A DNA stretch of 64,000 bases from Camarhynchus parvulus (Eukaryota; Chordata; Aves; Passeriformes; Thraupidae). The position numbers and the translations under genes were made by a program. The stretch is taken from NCBI RefSeq assembly GCF_901933205.1, contig NC_044574.1, positions 21,127,733 to 21,191,732 on the forward strand, given 5' to 3'. The notes under the pieces were generated by a model. That model was not told the origin of the DNA. It made no database searches and was given only the letters and a program-made list of their open reading frames with translations. Shown here one piece after another: positions 12,781 through 23,680 of this stretch (positions within the stretch are counted from its first letter, which is position 1; every line of letters begins with the position of its first letter).

Positions 12781-12835
12781 CACCTGCTCCAGAGCTGATT
12801 GCCTTGGTGAATGAATATCTGACAGGAAGGGATAA

Positions 12836-13187
12836 AAACCAGCCAGGAATTAAGTTTCACAAGACTCCCAGCTCATTTAAAACTTTAGAGTCTTATTTTA
12901 AAACCAAGAAATATACTTATTCAACAACCTGATGAAAGTACACAGTAAAAAACCCAGGATGTACATCACATTGCACACAAAATGTCTCCCCTGTGACTAC
13001 CCTTTTTTAATTTCATGCCTACATCCTTTCTTTAAGAAACACTGATTATGTACTCTAATGTGGTTCAGTAGAGATGTATCAGTTCAATTAACATTTTCTC
13101 AGGGTCAAAATAAAGTTCTAATGTATATTAGAGATATTCCTGAAAACAAGCAGCCCAGCAAATGTGTCACAAGCCTGAATTTTTATC
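12836..13187. other. AT-rich spacer
   Basis: I see no gene or repeat between the minus-strand CR1 and the LTR fragment that follows. Confidence 0.5.
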
Positions 13188-13382
13188 TGTATAGGTTTTG
13201 GCTGGGACAGAGTTACTTCTCTTCCTAGTAGCTTGTGTGGTACTCTGTTTTAGATTTGCAAAAATCTAAAAATTATGTTGATAACACACCAGTGTTTTAT
13301 GTGTTGCTGAAGGGTGTTTACATGGGTCTTTCCTACTGCTCACACTGTCCCATCAACAAAACAGCTAGAATGAGGAAGTCCA
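13188..13382 (+). mobile_element. 5' fragment of an ERV LTR
   Basis: It starts TGTATAGGTTTTGGCTGGG and continues with ACAGAGTTACTTCTCTTCC, TAGTAGCTTG, GATAACACACCAGTG and TGTTGCTGAAGGG. This is the U3 5' end of the passerine LTR group that begins TGTCCTGGTTTTGGCTGGGA. The same block, more diverged, opens the full LTR at 54846. Only about 195 of roughly 580 bases are present; the TATA box, polyadenylation signal and 3' end are missing. CR1 sequence begins immediately after it. Confidence 0.72.
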
Positions 13383-14025
13383 AGACTCATTTGAAATTAA
13401 TCTGGCTAAGCATGTCAAGGATAACAAAAAGGCTTCTTCAAGAACAGCAAGATTAAAAGAAATAGTAGGGAAAATACAGGCCTGCCACTGGATAGGGCAG
13501 GGACCTTTTCAACAGAGGCTGCAGAGAAGGCTGAGATACTGAACACCTTCTCTGCTTACAGCATTCATTGCCAAAGCCAGGCTTCATGAATACAAGAGAT
13601 CAGGGAGAAGACCTGAAAAAGAGAAAGATTTACTCTTTGTTCAAGAGGATTGGGGTAGAAACCATTTAGTCAAACTTGACATCCACAAATCGATGGGCCC
13701 CAACTGGATGCATAGAGTGCTAAGGAAACTTGTGGACATCTTTGCTAGATCACACTCAATCATCTTTGAAAGGCCATGATGATCAGAAATGCATGAAGAC
13801 TGGGAAAAAAAAAGTCACCCCAGTCATCAAAGAGGGCAAGAAGGAAGTGGACCCAGTCTACTTGGCAATTCTTTCAACACTTTATCACCCTGGAGATATT
13901 TAAAAGCTGTCTGGACACAATCCTGAGTAGTGTGCTTCAGGGGACCCTGCTTGAGTGGGGACTTTGGATTAGTTGACTTCCAGTAATCCCTTCCAACAAT
14001 ACCCATTCTATGATTATGTGTATTC
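13383..14025 (+). mobile_element. CR1 LINE fragment with internal deletion
   Basis: Plus-strand CR1. It enters in ORF2 before RT ('EINLAKHVKDNKK', about 13394-13432) and passes the block equivalent to 'KSMGPDGMHPRVLREL' (about 13690-13735). It then runs through 'VTPVIKEGKKEVDP' (about 13815-13856) and jumps, with most of RT missing, to the 3' end: CCTGGAGATATTTAAAAGCTG at about 13890 and CCCTTCCAACAATACCCATTC at about 13988-14008. It ends TATGATTATGTG near 14021. A short in-frame stretch is preserved in RT, but stops are frequent. The 13850-13890 join is about where the central RT is lost. Confidence 0.75.
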
Positions 14026-15340
14026 TTGTTATGTTTGAGTACAAAAATTAGTGTACATTTTATATTCATTCTCTAACTGAAATTTTAATTTTGGGACACT
14101 CCTTAAAAATTTTTTGATACAAAGATTGACACAGTGTTACTATTATAAAAAACTGCTTGTTCTCACCAGCTTTTAGTCATCCTGCTCTTATTTTCCATCT
14201 TGAATACCTGTTTGTGGTTCAATTTTCTATCTGTGTGTTTTCGCCCTTGATATTGTATGGTAGGATTTCCCCATACAGTGTCAAGTGCAGGTATTTCTTT
14301 TATATATGTAATAATGATTGATGCTTCATTCTGAATTCCATACAGAAGGTAAAATACTTATTAAAATATATGCCTTTTTTCTTTCCTTCCTGTTTTACTT
14401 TTTTTTAATAAGATAACTGTTTCTTATAGAAATAAACTAACTTGAACTGAATATTTAATTTCCTAGGGCTACTAGGAAAAACAAACACAGAAACAAAATA
14501 AACTCATATACATACAAAAATATGTCACCAGATGAATTTTATTTAAAAATCTGCTGGTGTTTGCTTATATCTACTGCACAAAGGTTATAAAAGTGAAGCA
14601 GAATGCAAGCAATCTAGGTGAAATTTTTTTTAGAAGGACTATCTGTCCATATGTCTCAGAATAATACCCTAGCTACATTTCCGCCCATGCAGGAAACGGA
14701 TGTTACTTATATTTAAGGGTTTGCATTTAATAGAGAGGTAAGATATCACTTAGCATTTAATGTCTAGTGACATATAGCCTTTGTAGCCTGGTTTCCACAT
14801 GAGGCAGCTCATCCAGCAAATACAAAGTAGATTTCACCTCCCTGTAAAGGGATACCTTTCAGCCCCTACCAATCTCAGAACGTAAATGGGCAAGTGACAC
14901 ACAATCAGGTGAATTTCTGCCCTGTGAAAGGTGACAGCAGCAAAACCCTGTTGAGTGCAGAACTAAAACAAATGGTTTTACTCCAAAGAGAGCCAGTATT
15001 TCATTTTGGCTCAATCTGTAATCCAGCTGGAAGTAGATGTCTGGAGTTTTGCTGGAAGCAAATGAAGAGCTGCTGATCAGCACTGTCTTTTCTAGGAAAG
15101 GTCTTCTAAGCCAAATTCCTCCACAAAGTAAGTAGGAACAGATGACCACCCTAACTTTATTAGTGTGTCCACTGATAACTCAAACTGGGTTCCTGTACTC
15201 ATTTTGAGTGTCTCCCTAAATAATACCATTGTGATAATGTTCAAAGTGTCCACAACTATCATATATGAATCACTGTCAAAATCAGTTTGAAGATGGAAAT
15301 TATATCCATCTATAACATATATAAACATTTGTCATCTTAC
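14026..15340. other. AT-rich unique DNA
   Basis: No gene seen. The longest frames (96 codons on the minus strand at 14859-15149 and 78 codons at 15092-15328) have no recognisable domain and overlap each other in a random way. Confidence 0.5.
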
Positions 15341-15642
15341 TGCTGGGGTCCCATACTGTTGTCTCCTTATCACAAAAGTTTCATACCTTCATCGTGTTTC
15401 GCATGGGCAGCTTCTCAGAGCACTGATACTTTTATCTTTACAAAGTAGCCAACTAACTCCAGTTCCCTTCTCAGCCAGCCACCCCACCCTTTTATAGCAC
15501 TCTTCTTCTCATTGGTTACAACTGTGGCCTGTTAAAGTTAGGCCTGTTCCTAATCTTTGATAATTGGCCCAGCTGCAACTCCTTAGGGGTAAGATTACTT
15601 TCTACACTATCTTTAGTTTTCTTATATTCTATCCCCCCCACA
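15341..15642 (-). mobile_element. Solo LTR of an endogenous retrovirus
   Basis: On the minus strand it opens TGTGGGGGG at 15642 and continues with 'GGAGTTGCAGCTGGGCCAAT' (about 15584-15565) and an ACCAATGAGAAG CCAAT-type box. A strong TATA box, CTATAAAAGGGTGGGG, follows (TTTTATAG on the plus strand at 15490-15497). The transcribed part 'GGCTGGCTGAGAAGGGAACT' comes next, and it ends GGACCCCAGCA at 15341. No internal retroviral region adjoins it and no target duplication is visible (flanks CTTAC and AATAT), so the ends are provisional. It resembles passerine LTRs I remember. Confidence 0.62.
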
Positions 15643-18600
15643 AATATTGATTAAAGCAGATTGCATTGTCTTTCTGTTTAATAGCTAGTTTGTACACATT
15701 CAATTCACAACTAAAGCAATTCTAACCCAACATTCATTTATGAAAAATAAGTCTCCACACTTTAGTTTGCCATGTTATGGGGCTTACTAGTGATGGTTAT
15801 TGTTCTTGGAAGTGCAGGGTGGAATTTTCAGGTTCACAAGGGCTGTAGAGAATATCTCAGACATAACACCACCCATCTGGCTATTAGATAAATTTGGAAT
15901 CACTAGCAACACTTGTTTGCTCTTTGTTCGTGAGATATTTTTTTATGTGCATTTCTTCAGCTGAATCTTTTCTGCAACTCTGAGGGTATATGCACACAGA
16001 AAGACAAGTTTCATCTTGGGTCAGAAACAGTATACATTTAAACTCGTTTGTTCCAGATGTACTATTGGACTTATGTTCACTAGTTCTTCAGGCAAAAGCA
16101 CTTTCCCTCTTTTTATCTGCCCAGAATCATAACAAACTTAGTTGCATACATGTTCAAAGAAATGTTTGCAATGATCCAGCCTAAAGATTGATTCTATATC
16201 CACAAACCTTGCAAAGACCGACACATCACCTTATGTTTCTGTCTTAATAAAAAAAATGATTTTTTGTCTTTCACTCAATTTTCTAGCTTTCAGTCCTTGA
16301 GGTTTTCTTTTTTTTCCTCTTCTAACATGTGTAGTGCTTTAAAATATAATTTTCTGTTCTCATTCATCCATTTTCAGTTTTGTTCTTGTCCCTCGGGGTT
16401 TTATTTTTCTCTCCAACTTTGTCTTTTATTTTTTACACAACTTTGACAAGTACAGTATTAGAAGTTTCTTTTTAAGGAATCTTCCACTCTAGAAACCAAT
16501 CAAGACAAAAGAAAATCTATATTTTGCAGATCATTTACTGTGCCTACACTGTCTGCACACAGAACAAATATAGAAGAAAACATTGCAACTGAGAGAATGA
16601 TGAAGAGTATAACATCATGAATCGTTCCAAGTACTGACATTTACTAACATAGTACCCTTCCTACAATATTGAACTGCTTACCCAGTTATTTGATTTAATA
16701 AGAATATAAGGAAACCTGCATGCCCCAATTCTGAATAACAGGGTTTTAGAAACATAAGAGACTAAAATAAGAATTTCATAGTGAGCTTTTAAAATTGGAA
16801 CCCTGTTGTTTCAGCTATATTCGGCAGTCATAATAAATTGGAGTGTTTCCAGGAGCAAGCTTCATTTGGAATCTGATGCAGAGAGGTATTCAGGGAGCAA
16901 GGAATACATGTCAGGTATAAATAGTAGCTTCAGTAGACTAGAAAGGCTCACTACAAGAATAACAAACCAAAACAATTAGTATTTAAAACATAAACAAGGA
17001 AAGAAAATTGCCCAAAAAGGAAGGCTAAATAATAAGCTTTTCCCTCAAAAAAAAAAAAAAAAAAAAAAACCACAGACTAAATCTGAGAACGACAATATTT
17101 CTGACAACTGTGTTGCATTTCATTTGCCCTAAATGTAATACCTCATGTATAGTCTTTTTCAAAGAAATTGTTTTTCTCATATTAGTTTAGTAAAATATTT
17201 CTCTTTTCTATTTTATATCTTTAAACTTGTTTCAGTGTGATCACTGATACATTACCTTCACTAGTCTTTCTGTGATGCAGAATGAACAAGAAATCAGGCA
17301 TTTATGCTATTTGGCTTCATTTACACCATTTGCAACCCATGCACATTTAATATTTTCTCATCTAGTAATTGGTACCTCTTGTTTTATTTAGGGGAATTTA
17401 CTTGCAAAAATGGACTTCTGGAATTGTTAGAATTTGTGGGCAGTTCTGCTAAAAATGCCTCTAGCCTAGGAATACTGCAGGAGCAGTACCAAGCACTAAC
17501 ACTAAGGGGCAAGCCCCTTTGGATTATTGTGGAGCCTCTCAGATGCACTCATCAGCTCCAGAAGGAATTTCATCTTTCCTTGTTTTTCCTGAGGGACTGT
17601 AGCTGTGATAAACTGACTACAAATGGCAAAGAAGTTCCCTCAAGATTTTAGAGAGACATGAATGATCTCTGTATCAGGGTGTTATGAGGGAAGATACAGA
17701 AGTAGAGATTTATTTTAAATGCATTTCTAATTTATTTCCTTTTCCTTTCAAGGGAACAAACAATATTAGTTTTGTGCTCTGCCTTTCTTGTACTTTTGAG
17801 CTCTTCATTTTTCTCTTTGAGAAAAAGTAGATCCATTTGGAACCCAATTCTTCTTCCTCTCCATATCCCACTCGTTTTGCTGCCAGAACAAGGAAAATTT
17901 GATTCAGTCACTTGGAATGCAGCCCAAAGAGGACAGCCAAGGTCAAAATTTGGAAGGTAAATAAAAAAAAAAAAAAAAAATATGCAGCAGTATACATTAG
18001 TATGTATAGTATGCATTAGTATGTAGGTTAGTAGACATATAATAATACCCATTAAAGAGTTTTTCTTCTGTGAAGTGTGAGATGTTCCCTTAAAATACAG
18101 TGCTTAAATCGTGTCTTGTACCCAGTGCCCATATAACATCCTTTCCTATGGCTAAGCTTATCCTTTTGCTTGTAGGTACTGAAAACTTCTCAATAAATAC
18201 ACACTTTGGTTGGAGAAGCATACTTGGGGTAAACCAATTTCAATCAGTTTAATAAGAAAAAAGGTGAAAACAAAATGGGGCTGGCAAACACTTCTCCATT
18301 CTTCATTTAAAAGAATCAAGCAAATGAAAAAATGAAAGACTGAGATTTTGACTTGTGGCAAAAAAATAATGACGCAATATGAATGCAATAAAACTGCTGC
18401 TAACAAATTTGTTGCAAGGCACAGTGTTTAAACACTCCAGAAATTTATAACAGGAAGAAAGAAGAGAGAAGCATGACGGATGGAACAAAATACACATTTT
18501 GGGGGGGTGAGGGGAGGAGGGGGGGTGTTTGTTTGTTTTCAATTATGTATAGTAAACTTAAATTTCATTTATCTTATATTTAAAATAGTATTTATAAGAC

Positions 18601-18984
18601 ACAAACCCACAAATAACAGACTGAAACTCATTTAAGACTTAAATTTTTAAACTGTATTTTAAATACTACATTGACCATCTGTTTCTTTAAAGATAAATGT
18701 ATTAACTGCATGAATTTACTTCAAGCTAGTGTGTAATCTAATTTCTATAAGAAAGAGCCATGCAAATGTGGGACAAGGAGGACTTGTCTAAGTCTCTTTA
18801 TTTTTAAGTGTGAAGAATGCTAGGGTAAGGAGGTTGGAAAATTTTATTAGTACATTAAACATACCTAGTATTCTCTTTGAGATCAATTGTTAAGCTCACC
18901 AACTTTCTTCTGTTTACTACACTGGGAATCTATTTTCTTATGTTACATGCTCTTCATCTGTAATATTTCTGTCTCTGTTTAGAT
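15643..18984. other. AT-rich unique DNA with A-tracts and a G-rich run
   Basis: No gene seen. It holds a run of 23 A (17047-17069), a run of 18 A (17963-17980) followed by a short irregular array of CATTAGTATGTA words (about 17990-18030), and a G-rich block at 18501-18525. A 115-codon plus frame (17304-17651) and a 106-codon minus frame (17732-18052) have no recognisable domain. Confidence 0.5.
18501..18525 (+). other. G-quadruplex-type motif
   Basis: A G7-TGA-G4-A-GG-A-G7 block in otherwise AT-rich DNA. It meets the usual pattern of four G-runs with short loops if the two long runs are used as three. No promoter or gene is adjacent, so no role is assigned. Confidence 0.6.
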
Positions 18985-21290
18985 GAACATCAGATGAACA
19001 AACAAGCAGAAATTGGGGTTTTGATCATGGTTTGGTTTGCACAACACCAAACCTGCTGGCAGCAGATGGAGTACACCTGTTTCAAAGGGGTAAAAGGATC
19101 TTTGCACAGGAGTTAGCAGACCTCATTAAAAACGCTTTAAACTAGCACTGAGGCAGAAAAGCAATAAAACCAAGCTCTAGATACAAGCCTGGAAGAGGCC
19201 TGCCAAAGCTTGAGCACAATAGAGGTACTGCAGTGTACTAGAGAGGTACTGCAGTGTGCCTTCTCAGTGGAAGTAGAGGATGGGGATCGAGTCAGCCATG
19301 AAGACAAAAGGGTTATTGGCATACAAGAAACCATGGAAATGACTGATAGTAATCACAAAGGAAGCAGGCTTTCTCCCTCCAAAAAGGTGGTGGGATCAGC
19401 AACCCAACAGAAGTGCATCCTCTCCAATGCACACAGCAACAAACAAGAGATCTGGAAGCCACTGCACAGAAGGAAAACTAATACAGATATCATCACAGAG
19501 AGGGGCTGAGACAATTCTCACAACTGGAATGCTGCAATGGATGGCTTTTGACTCTTTAGGGGACACAAGCAAGGAGAGAGAGGAGATGGTCAGCCTTGTA
19601 TATTAGGGAGTGTTTTCATTGTTTACTTAGCAATTAGCTTAATGATGGTGCTAATAGGGTTAATTGCTTATGGGTAAGAACCTGGGGGAAGGACAGCTAG
19701 TCAGATATCCTGGTGGCAGTCTGTTATAGACCATAAAATCACAATGAAGAGGCAGAGGAAATATTCTATAAGCAGCAGAGAGAAGTAACTTAATCACTAG
19801 CCCTTGCTCTTGTGGGGGACTTAAACTTACCAGATGTCTGCTGAAATACAACACAGCAGACAAGAAACAGTCTGAGACTCCTGGAACTGTGTCGAAGATA
19901 ACTTCCCAATACAGCTGGTGAATGAGCCAGCTAGGGAAGGCATCCCTGCTGGTCCTGTTTGTGAACAGAGAAGAACTTGTGGGGGATCTGATAGTTGAAG
20001 GCTGCCTTGGGCACAGTGATCATGAAATGGTAAAGTTTTCAATTCTCTGAGAAGGATGGGAGTTAGCAAAACTGCAGCCTTGGACTTCCAGAGGGTAGAC
20101 TTTGGCCCATACAGGAGATTGACTGAGAGAGTCCCTTGGGCGTTAGTCCTGAATGGTAAAGGAGTTCAGGGAGGCTGGACATTCTTCAAGATGAAATTGT
20201 AAAGGCAAAGGAGAAGGCTGAACCAATGTGCTGAAATATGTGCCAGTGGGTAAGAAAACTTGTCTGGCTAAACACTGAGCTTTGACTAGAACTCAGGCAA
20301 TGAAATGGAGACTTTATGAGCTTTGGAGGAAGGTGCAAGCAACTCAGAGGTCCTACAAGAATGTCATAAGGTGAGACAGGGAGAAAACTAGAAGGGCCAA
20401 AGTCCAAGTGTAGTTTAATCTGGCTACTGCTGTAAAAGGCAATAAAACATTTCTATAAATTTTGTAGCAACAAATAGAGGGCTAAGGAATTTCTCAATTG
20501 TTTTTTTGTATTCAGAGGGAAACAAAATGACAAACAATGAGTAAAAGACTGAAGTACTCGGTGCCTTTTTTGCCTCAATCTTTAAGAGTAAGACCAGTTT
20601 TCTCAGGGTACCCAGCCTCCTGAGCGGGAACACAGAGATGTGAAGAAAATGAAATTGCTATAACCTAGGAGGAAACACCAACAACCTTCTACACTGCTTA
20701 GGCATACAGAAGTCTGTGTCACATATTGGGATCCACCCACCCAAGTGTACTGAGGGAGCTTTCACTTCAGGAGTCTTCACTCATGAAGATACTTTCAATC
20801 AATTACCAGCAGTCTTGCTAACCAAAGCGGGCCCTAGTTGGTTGGAGGTTAGTCTTTGTGATGGAAATCTACAAAAATAACTGGAAGGAAGATCAAGGAA
20901 CTAAAGGCCTCTCAGCCTCATCCTGGTGCCAGGGAAGGCCATGGGGTAGATCCACCTCTGTGCCATCTCTCTCTGAACCACCTGAAGGGAGGCCGTATTG
21001 AGGTGGGAGTCAGCCTCTTTTCCCAAGTGACAAACGTTTGGACAAGAGGAAGTGGTGACAGGTTGCGACAGAAGAGGTTTAGGATGAATAATGTGGAAAC
21101 TGTCTTCATCAAAAGGTTTATCAAGCTATCCAGGAAAGTGGTTGAGTCACCATCCCTGGAGGTACTTAAAAGGCATGTAGATATAGCACTTAGGAACATG
21201 TTTTAGTGGTAGACTTGGCAATGCTGGGTTGGTGGTTGGAGTCAGTGATTTTAAACTCTTCAAATGTAAACGATTCTATGATTTAACTGC
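18985..21290 (+). mobile_element. CR1 LINE, from ORF1 end to 3' end, large internal deletion
   Basis: A plus-strand CR1 about 2.3 kb long. It starts in the ORF1 esterase ('FDHG' near 19020, then 'LLAADGVHLFQRGKR' from about 19050) with the ORF1 stop TAG at 19143-19145. The ORF1-ORF2 spacer contains a 21-bp tandem duplication (AGAGGTACTGCAGTGT at 19221 and again at 19242). Endonuclease remnants include 'HSDHEMVKFSI'-like sequence near 20015-20045, and pre-RT and early RT follow. At about 20930-20945 it jumps from the RT block equivalent to 'NYRPVSLTLVPGKAM' to the C-terminal 'GVSLFSQVTN' region. ORF2 ends with TAG at 21204-21206, and the 3' end is AACGATTCTATGATT near 21269-21283. The copy is inactive. 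Confidence 0.8.
21003..21206 (+). pseudogene. CR1 ORF2 C-terminal end
   Basis: A 67-codon open stretch is the unbroken C-terminus of CR1 ORF2, downstream of reverse transcriptase. Visible blocks are 'GVSLFSQVTN', 'RGSGDRLRQKRFR' and 'VVESPSLEVLKRHVDIAL', then the native stop. In active elements this part lies behind the RT thumb. Here it is joined by deletion to early RT sequence and lacks the catalytic core, so it is only a surviving piece. Confidence 0.78.
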
Positions 21291-23334
21291 TAGTTCTATC
21301 ACATTTAGGTGTCATTTACTTTAAAAAATTTCACTCTGTTGGAACCCACATGATCTCCTTTTTTTTCCCCTCTAATTTCAAAGGAGTCCATAAATAACTT
21401 AAGTATAATGTAGCATCCAAGGAACAGAAATTTTAAGACCTGGGCTGCATGATTCATCCATTTATACCTTCTTGGTGTTCCAGAGATATGTTTTGACCCT
21501 TGCCATTTTGAAGCTTAGTTATTCAGAGGTAAGGCTTAAATTTTTTTTTTTTGAGGAGTAGTTTTTCTGATAATAAGTGTGTCATATGTGTGTTATTCAT
21601 TTCTCCTGCTACCGACAGACATGAAAATTTATTATGAAATGTGACAGATATAAGAAGATGTAAAATTTAGTTCTTAGAAAAGATGGGAAGAAACAGTGGA
21701 TGGCAGTTTTCATTCTAGGGTTTTTATTGTACACATTCTCTTTAGTTCCACTCTGTAACACTCACACACATCAGACTCACACTAGTCTACGTTCCTGCTC
21801 CTGTGATACCAGTCCAGTGGTGGGACCAGTTGACATGTCTGGATCTCAACTGTTGGCAACAGTCAATTCCACTTCTAAACTGAGTCAGAAATCCATGCAT
21901 AGAGTGCACCCCACAAGAAGGCATCCTTCCACTCCTTATTGCTTCCTAACTCAGATGGTTGTGTTGAGCCACCAATGATCTTGTTTGTCTTCCTAGACCA
22001 ATTTCTTTGATTTTCTCCATAGCTGTAGCCAGGTAGTGGCTGTTGTCTGGATCATTAATAATTTCTCTTCATTTCAAGCATGCTACAGGAATAAAAAATT
22101 AATCATTTGAGCTTTGTTTTTTTCCCAGGAATACCAAAACCATAAGAACAAGGTAGAGCTTTGGATTCAACATGCCCATAACAATTTTCTGTGCTTTGTT
22201 TTCCCAGCTCACACAGGAAAGTAACTGCTAATCTAAATCACAAGGCTTGGACTTGTGCAGATATAGGCAAGGTCCCATGAATTATGTTTCTCATTAAGGA
22301 TGAAAATGGAATGAAAATCCCTAATGGATGAATAGTGAAGTTTGTTGCTTTTTTTTGCAAAGCAGGTGAGCAGAGCCCACAGAATTTGCATAGACAGGTT
22401 TCAAGATTAATATTTTAAGAGTCATGGTAGTTTATTTCTAAGGCCAGCAATAATCAGGAAGCTTTTAAGACTGTCTCAAAGTAATGGAGGATAAGATCTG
22501 AATGCTTTAAGCAAACCTTTTAGAGACTGAATTTTATGCTAGAGGTTAAAGAAATCTAAAGCTGGAAGTGACCCAAAAGTAAAGTCCTTCAAGTAAAGTG
22601 TTCCAAACTCTTGGCTATTTTGTATAAGATGGGAAACGCTTTCAAAATAATTATTAGGCACAAAATAGAGCTAGATTCCGGGGTCAAATCCTCATAGTAT
22701 GGGGCTCTCAGAATTTTATACAGGTGAACTGAGATTTTAATAATGCCCTTACTTTTGCTGCTCGGTTCACAGATCATATGAGAAGTAACTTTTTTCATAT
22801 ATCTCATATAACAGTGTTGTCAATAGACTCCCATCTCTTCAGAAGGTACACACTTAGGAATCTTTTCTATAAGGTTTTTTATTTTACTTAAGTCATCTTT
22901 TGTTTTCCTTCATGATTTTCTTCTGGTCATATTGGTTACAGAAGTCGCAATGAAAGAATGCATGCTCATCCCTCTTCTACTAAATGCAGAGGCAATTCCT
23001 TGTTGTTCTTTTAGTCTGAGAGATAGAATAAGGACAAACAGACTTTGCTTGCTGCAGGGTGCATATATTTTTCAGAATCAAGGCTCTAATGTTAGTGCAG
23101 TCTTGAATTTTAGGTGTCAAATACTTGTCAAACTCTGATAAGTAACTGCTGATTAATGCCAAGAAATGGTGAATCTCAAAACAACATCTAAATACCTCTG
23201 ATTCTTCATTCCTTTAAATATTTAACTTAGACAAATTTCTGATTTCATGGTAATAATAGTAAAAGAATAAATAATAACAATAAAAATAACAGTAATAATG
23301 ATAATAGTCATAAATATTAACCATATGAACTTCA
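21291..23334. other. AT-rich unique DNA
   Basis: No gene seen. A run of 12 T is at about 21541-21552, and a decayed TAA/AAT simple repeat is at about 23250-23318, just before the next CR1 fragment. Frames are all below about 95 codons without recognisable features. Confidence 0.5.
23250..23318. repeat. Imperfect (TAA)n microsatellite
   Basis: An irregular run of TAATAATAG, AATAATAAC and TAATAATGATAAT words. It has the appearance of an aged trinucleotide repeat. Confidence 0.65.
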
Positions 23335-23615
23335 ACAAGGGAAAGTGATGGATTCTGCACCTGGGATGGGACAACCATGGATGTACAGACTGGGGGATGA
23401 GATGATGGACAGCAGTGCCATGGAAAGAGACCTGGGAATCCTGGTCAACAGAAAGTTAAAAATTAGTCAGCAGTGCCCTGGCAGCCAGGAGGACCAACCC
23501 TGTCCTGGGGGTATCAGGCACAGCATCACCAGTCAGGCAAGGGAGGGGATTGTCTCTTCCTGCTTTGTGTTAGTGCAGCCTCACCTTGAATATTGTGTGC
23601 AGTTTTGGGCTGTTT
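23335..23615 (+). mobile_element. CR1 LINE fragment (ORF2 C-terminal region)
   Basis: A well preserved 280-bp CR1 piece. 'GATTCTGCACCTGGGA' is at 23350, followed by 'TGTACAGACTGGGGGATGAG' at 23382 and 'AGTCAGCAGTGCCCTGGCAG' at about 23465. It continues with 'ATCAGGCACAGCATCACCAG' and ends at 'CAGTTTTGGGC' (about 23601-23611). It lacks the remaining 500 or so bases of a CR1 3' end, so it is truncated at both sides. The plus frame 23345-23683 is only the surviving frame of this fragment. Confidence 0.8.
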
Positions 23616-23680
23616 CATTTCTCTACCTCAGTGGGATGGGGAGAGAAAATGAAATCTCTCACGGGTCAAGACAAAAACAA

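Larger units (their letters stand above)
10340..12835 (-). mobile_element. CR1 LINE, 5' two-thirds (ORF1 and ORF2 endonuclease), 3'-truncated
   Basis: A minus-strand CR1 copy about 2.5 kb long. In the element's own direction it runs ORF1 (about 12780-12042), a short spacer, then ORF2 from the apurinic-like endonuclease into the start of reverse transcriptase, where recognisable homology fades near 10350. It is much richer in GC than its flanks. This is the reverse of the usual CR1 pattern: the 5' part is kept, and the RT catalytic block and 3' tail are missing. It contains stops and frameshifts throughout and is dead. The lower boundary is approximate because homology fades gradually. Confidence 0.8.

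Noticed and set aside
13188..14025. Twin-priming inversion linking the minus CR1 (10340-12835) and the plus CR1 (13383-14025)
   Set aside because: Both copies contain the same pre-RT and early RT region, so they overlap in the element and must be separate insertions; an LTR fragment also lies between them.
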